The position numbers and the translations under genes are program-made. Below the pieces are notes generated by a model, which was not told the origin of the DNA, did not search any database, and was given only the letters and a program-made list of their open reading frames with translations. A stretch of DNA of 15,290 bases from an uncultured Lachnospiraceae bacterium. GTDB taxonomy: Bacteria; Bacillota; Clostridia; Lachnospirales; Lachnospiraceae. Positions 15,020 through 15,290 of this stretch are shown one piece after another; position 1 is the stretch's first letter, and every line of letters begins with the position of its first letter. The DNA is taken from NCBI GenBank assembly GCA_910589385.1, contig CAJUTU010000042.1, forward strand, positions 1 to 15,290. Direction: 5' to 3'.

Positions 15020-15290
15020 ATGGAAACAACAGATCACACATTTATGGAGCATCTGCAAAAGGCTGCAATCAATGCAAACGAGCCCGAAAAGCAGCCTTTA
15101 GGTTCAAATAATCCTGCGTCTGCAGGGCAATCCATGGATTCAACGGGCAGTACCATGGAAAATACATTTTCTGAACCGACAGACAGCACACTGGAAAATG
15201 CCGCATCTGAACAGTCGGACGCCACACCGGAAAACGCCGCATCTGAACAGTCGGACGCCACACCGGAAAACGCCGCATCTGAACAGTCGG
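15020..15290 (+). CDS. unidentified protein with tandem 12-residue acidic repeats (3' end outside window)
   Basis: An open frame from ATG 15020 continues without a stop to the window end (90 codons seen). AAGGAG (15004-15009) precedes it with a ten-base spacing; an in-frame ATG at 15044 is an alternative. The first 45 residues are polar (METTDHTFMEHLQKAAINAN and onward). Then a 12-residue unit ENAASEQSDATP repeats, preceded by a degenerate copy ENTFSEPTDSTL. There is no signal peptide or hydrophobic segment in the visible part. The composition (Ser, Thr, Pro, Ala, Glu, Asp) suggests a disordered region, perhaps the cytoplasmic head of a membrane protein or a linker before a folded domain. I do not recognise the family; the function cannot be stated. 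Confidence 0.7.
   Translation, partial: METTDHTFMEHLQKAAINANEPEKQPLGSNNPASAGQSMDSTGSTMENTFSEPTDSTLENAASEQSDATPENAASEQSDATPENAASEQS
15158..15290 (+). repeat. 36-bp coding tandem repeat
   Basis: Units lie at 15194-15229, 15230-15265 and 15266-15290 (cut by the window edge), with a diverged unit at 15158-15193. The first two full units differ at a single base (AAT versus AAC), and the visible part of the third matches the second exactly. The period is a multiple of three, so copy-number change keeps the frame. Confidence 0.9.

Overview
The window looks like chromosomal DNA of a low-to-mid GC Gram-positive anaerobe, probably a Clostridia/Lachnospiraceae-type gut Firmicute. This is inferred from strong AGGAGG-type ribosome binding sites, sigma-A style promoters with 17-bp spacers, a VanR/BceR-type two-component system next to an FtsX-type ABC exporter, an antibiotic-resistance-type ABC-F gene with a long leader, and an sbcDC operon. 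No species-level identification is possible from sequence alone. No rRNA, tRNA, CRISPR array, insertion sequence or phage gene was seen.

Layout. (1) Positions 1-315 are non-coding today. They hold a minus-strand remnant of a HicA-type toxin (C-terminal part only), a perfect 16-bp palindrome, and a good promoter followed by a foldable 5' UTR. (2) Positions 316-5243 form a rightward module: response regulator, sensor histidine kinase, ABC ATPase and an 8-TM FtsX-family permease. The first two and the last two genes overlap or abut, and an extended -10 promoter lies between the halves. This is the usual layout of envelope-stress or antimicrobial-peptide sensing and detoxification modules. (3) Positions 5321-7638 form a leftward, decayed three-gene module: an AraC-type regulator, an aminoglycoside/choline-kinase-like phosphotransferase and a MATE efflux pump. 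Each is broken by homopolymer-length frameshifts, five in all, and the MATE gene has also lost its 3' half. The intact genes on both sides show no such errors. (4) Positions 7660-8107 are a 450-bp regulatory region: a near-consensus promoter, a ~290-nt leader with two mini-ORFs carrying ribosome binding sites, three hairpins, and an intrinsic terminator that an upstream repeat could disrupt. This leads into (5) an intact ABC-F ribosome-protection-type gene at 8108-9646. (6) Positions 9721-14741 hold the leftward sbcDC operon (SbcD nuclease and an unusually long SbcC ATPase), with a strong hairpin between the converging ABC-F and sbcC genes. (7) At the right end, a divergent gene starts at 15020 and runs out of the window. 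It encodes a protein with nearly identical tandem 12-residue repeats.

How the parts work together. The two-component/ABC module and the ABC-F gene are two separate, probably inducible, defences: one at the envelope, one at the ribosome. The degraded AraC-phosphotransferase-MATE set between them would have been a third drug-response module and appears to be dying. sbcDC is housekeeping DNA repair. The best candidates for new biology are the ABC-F leader, with its two mini-ORFs and mutually exclusive hairpins, and the expanding repeat protein at the right edge.
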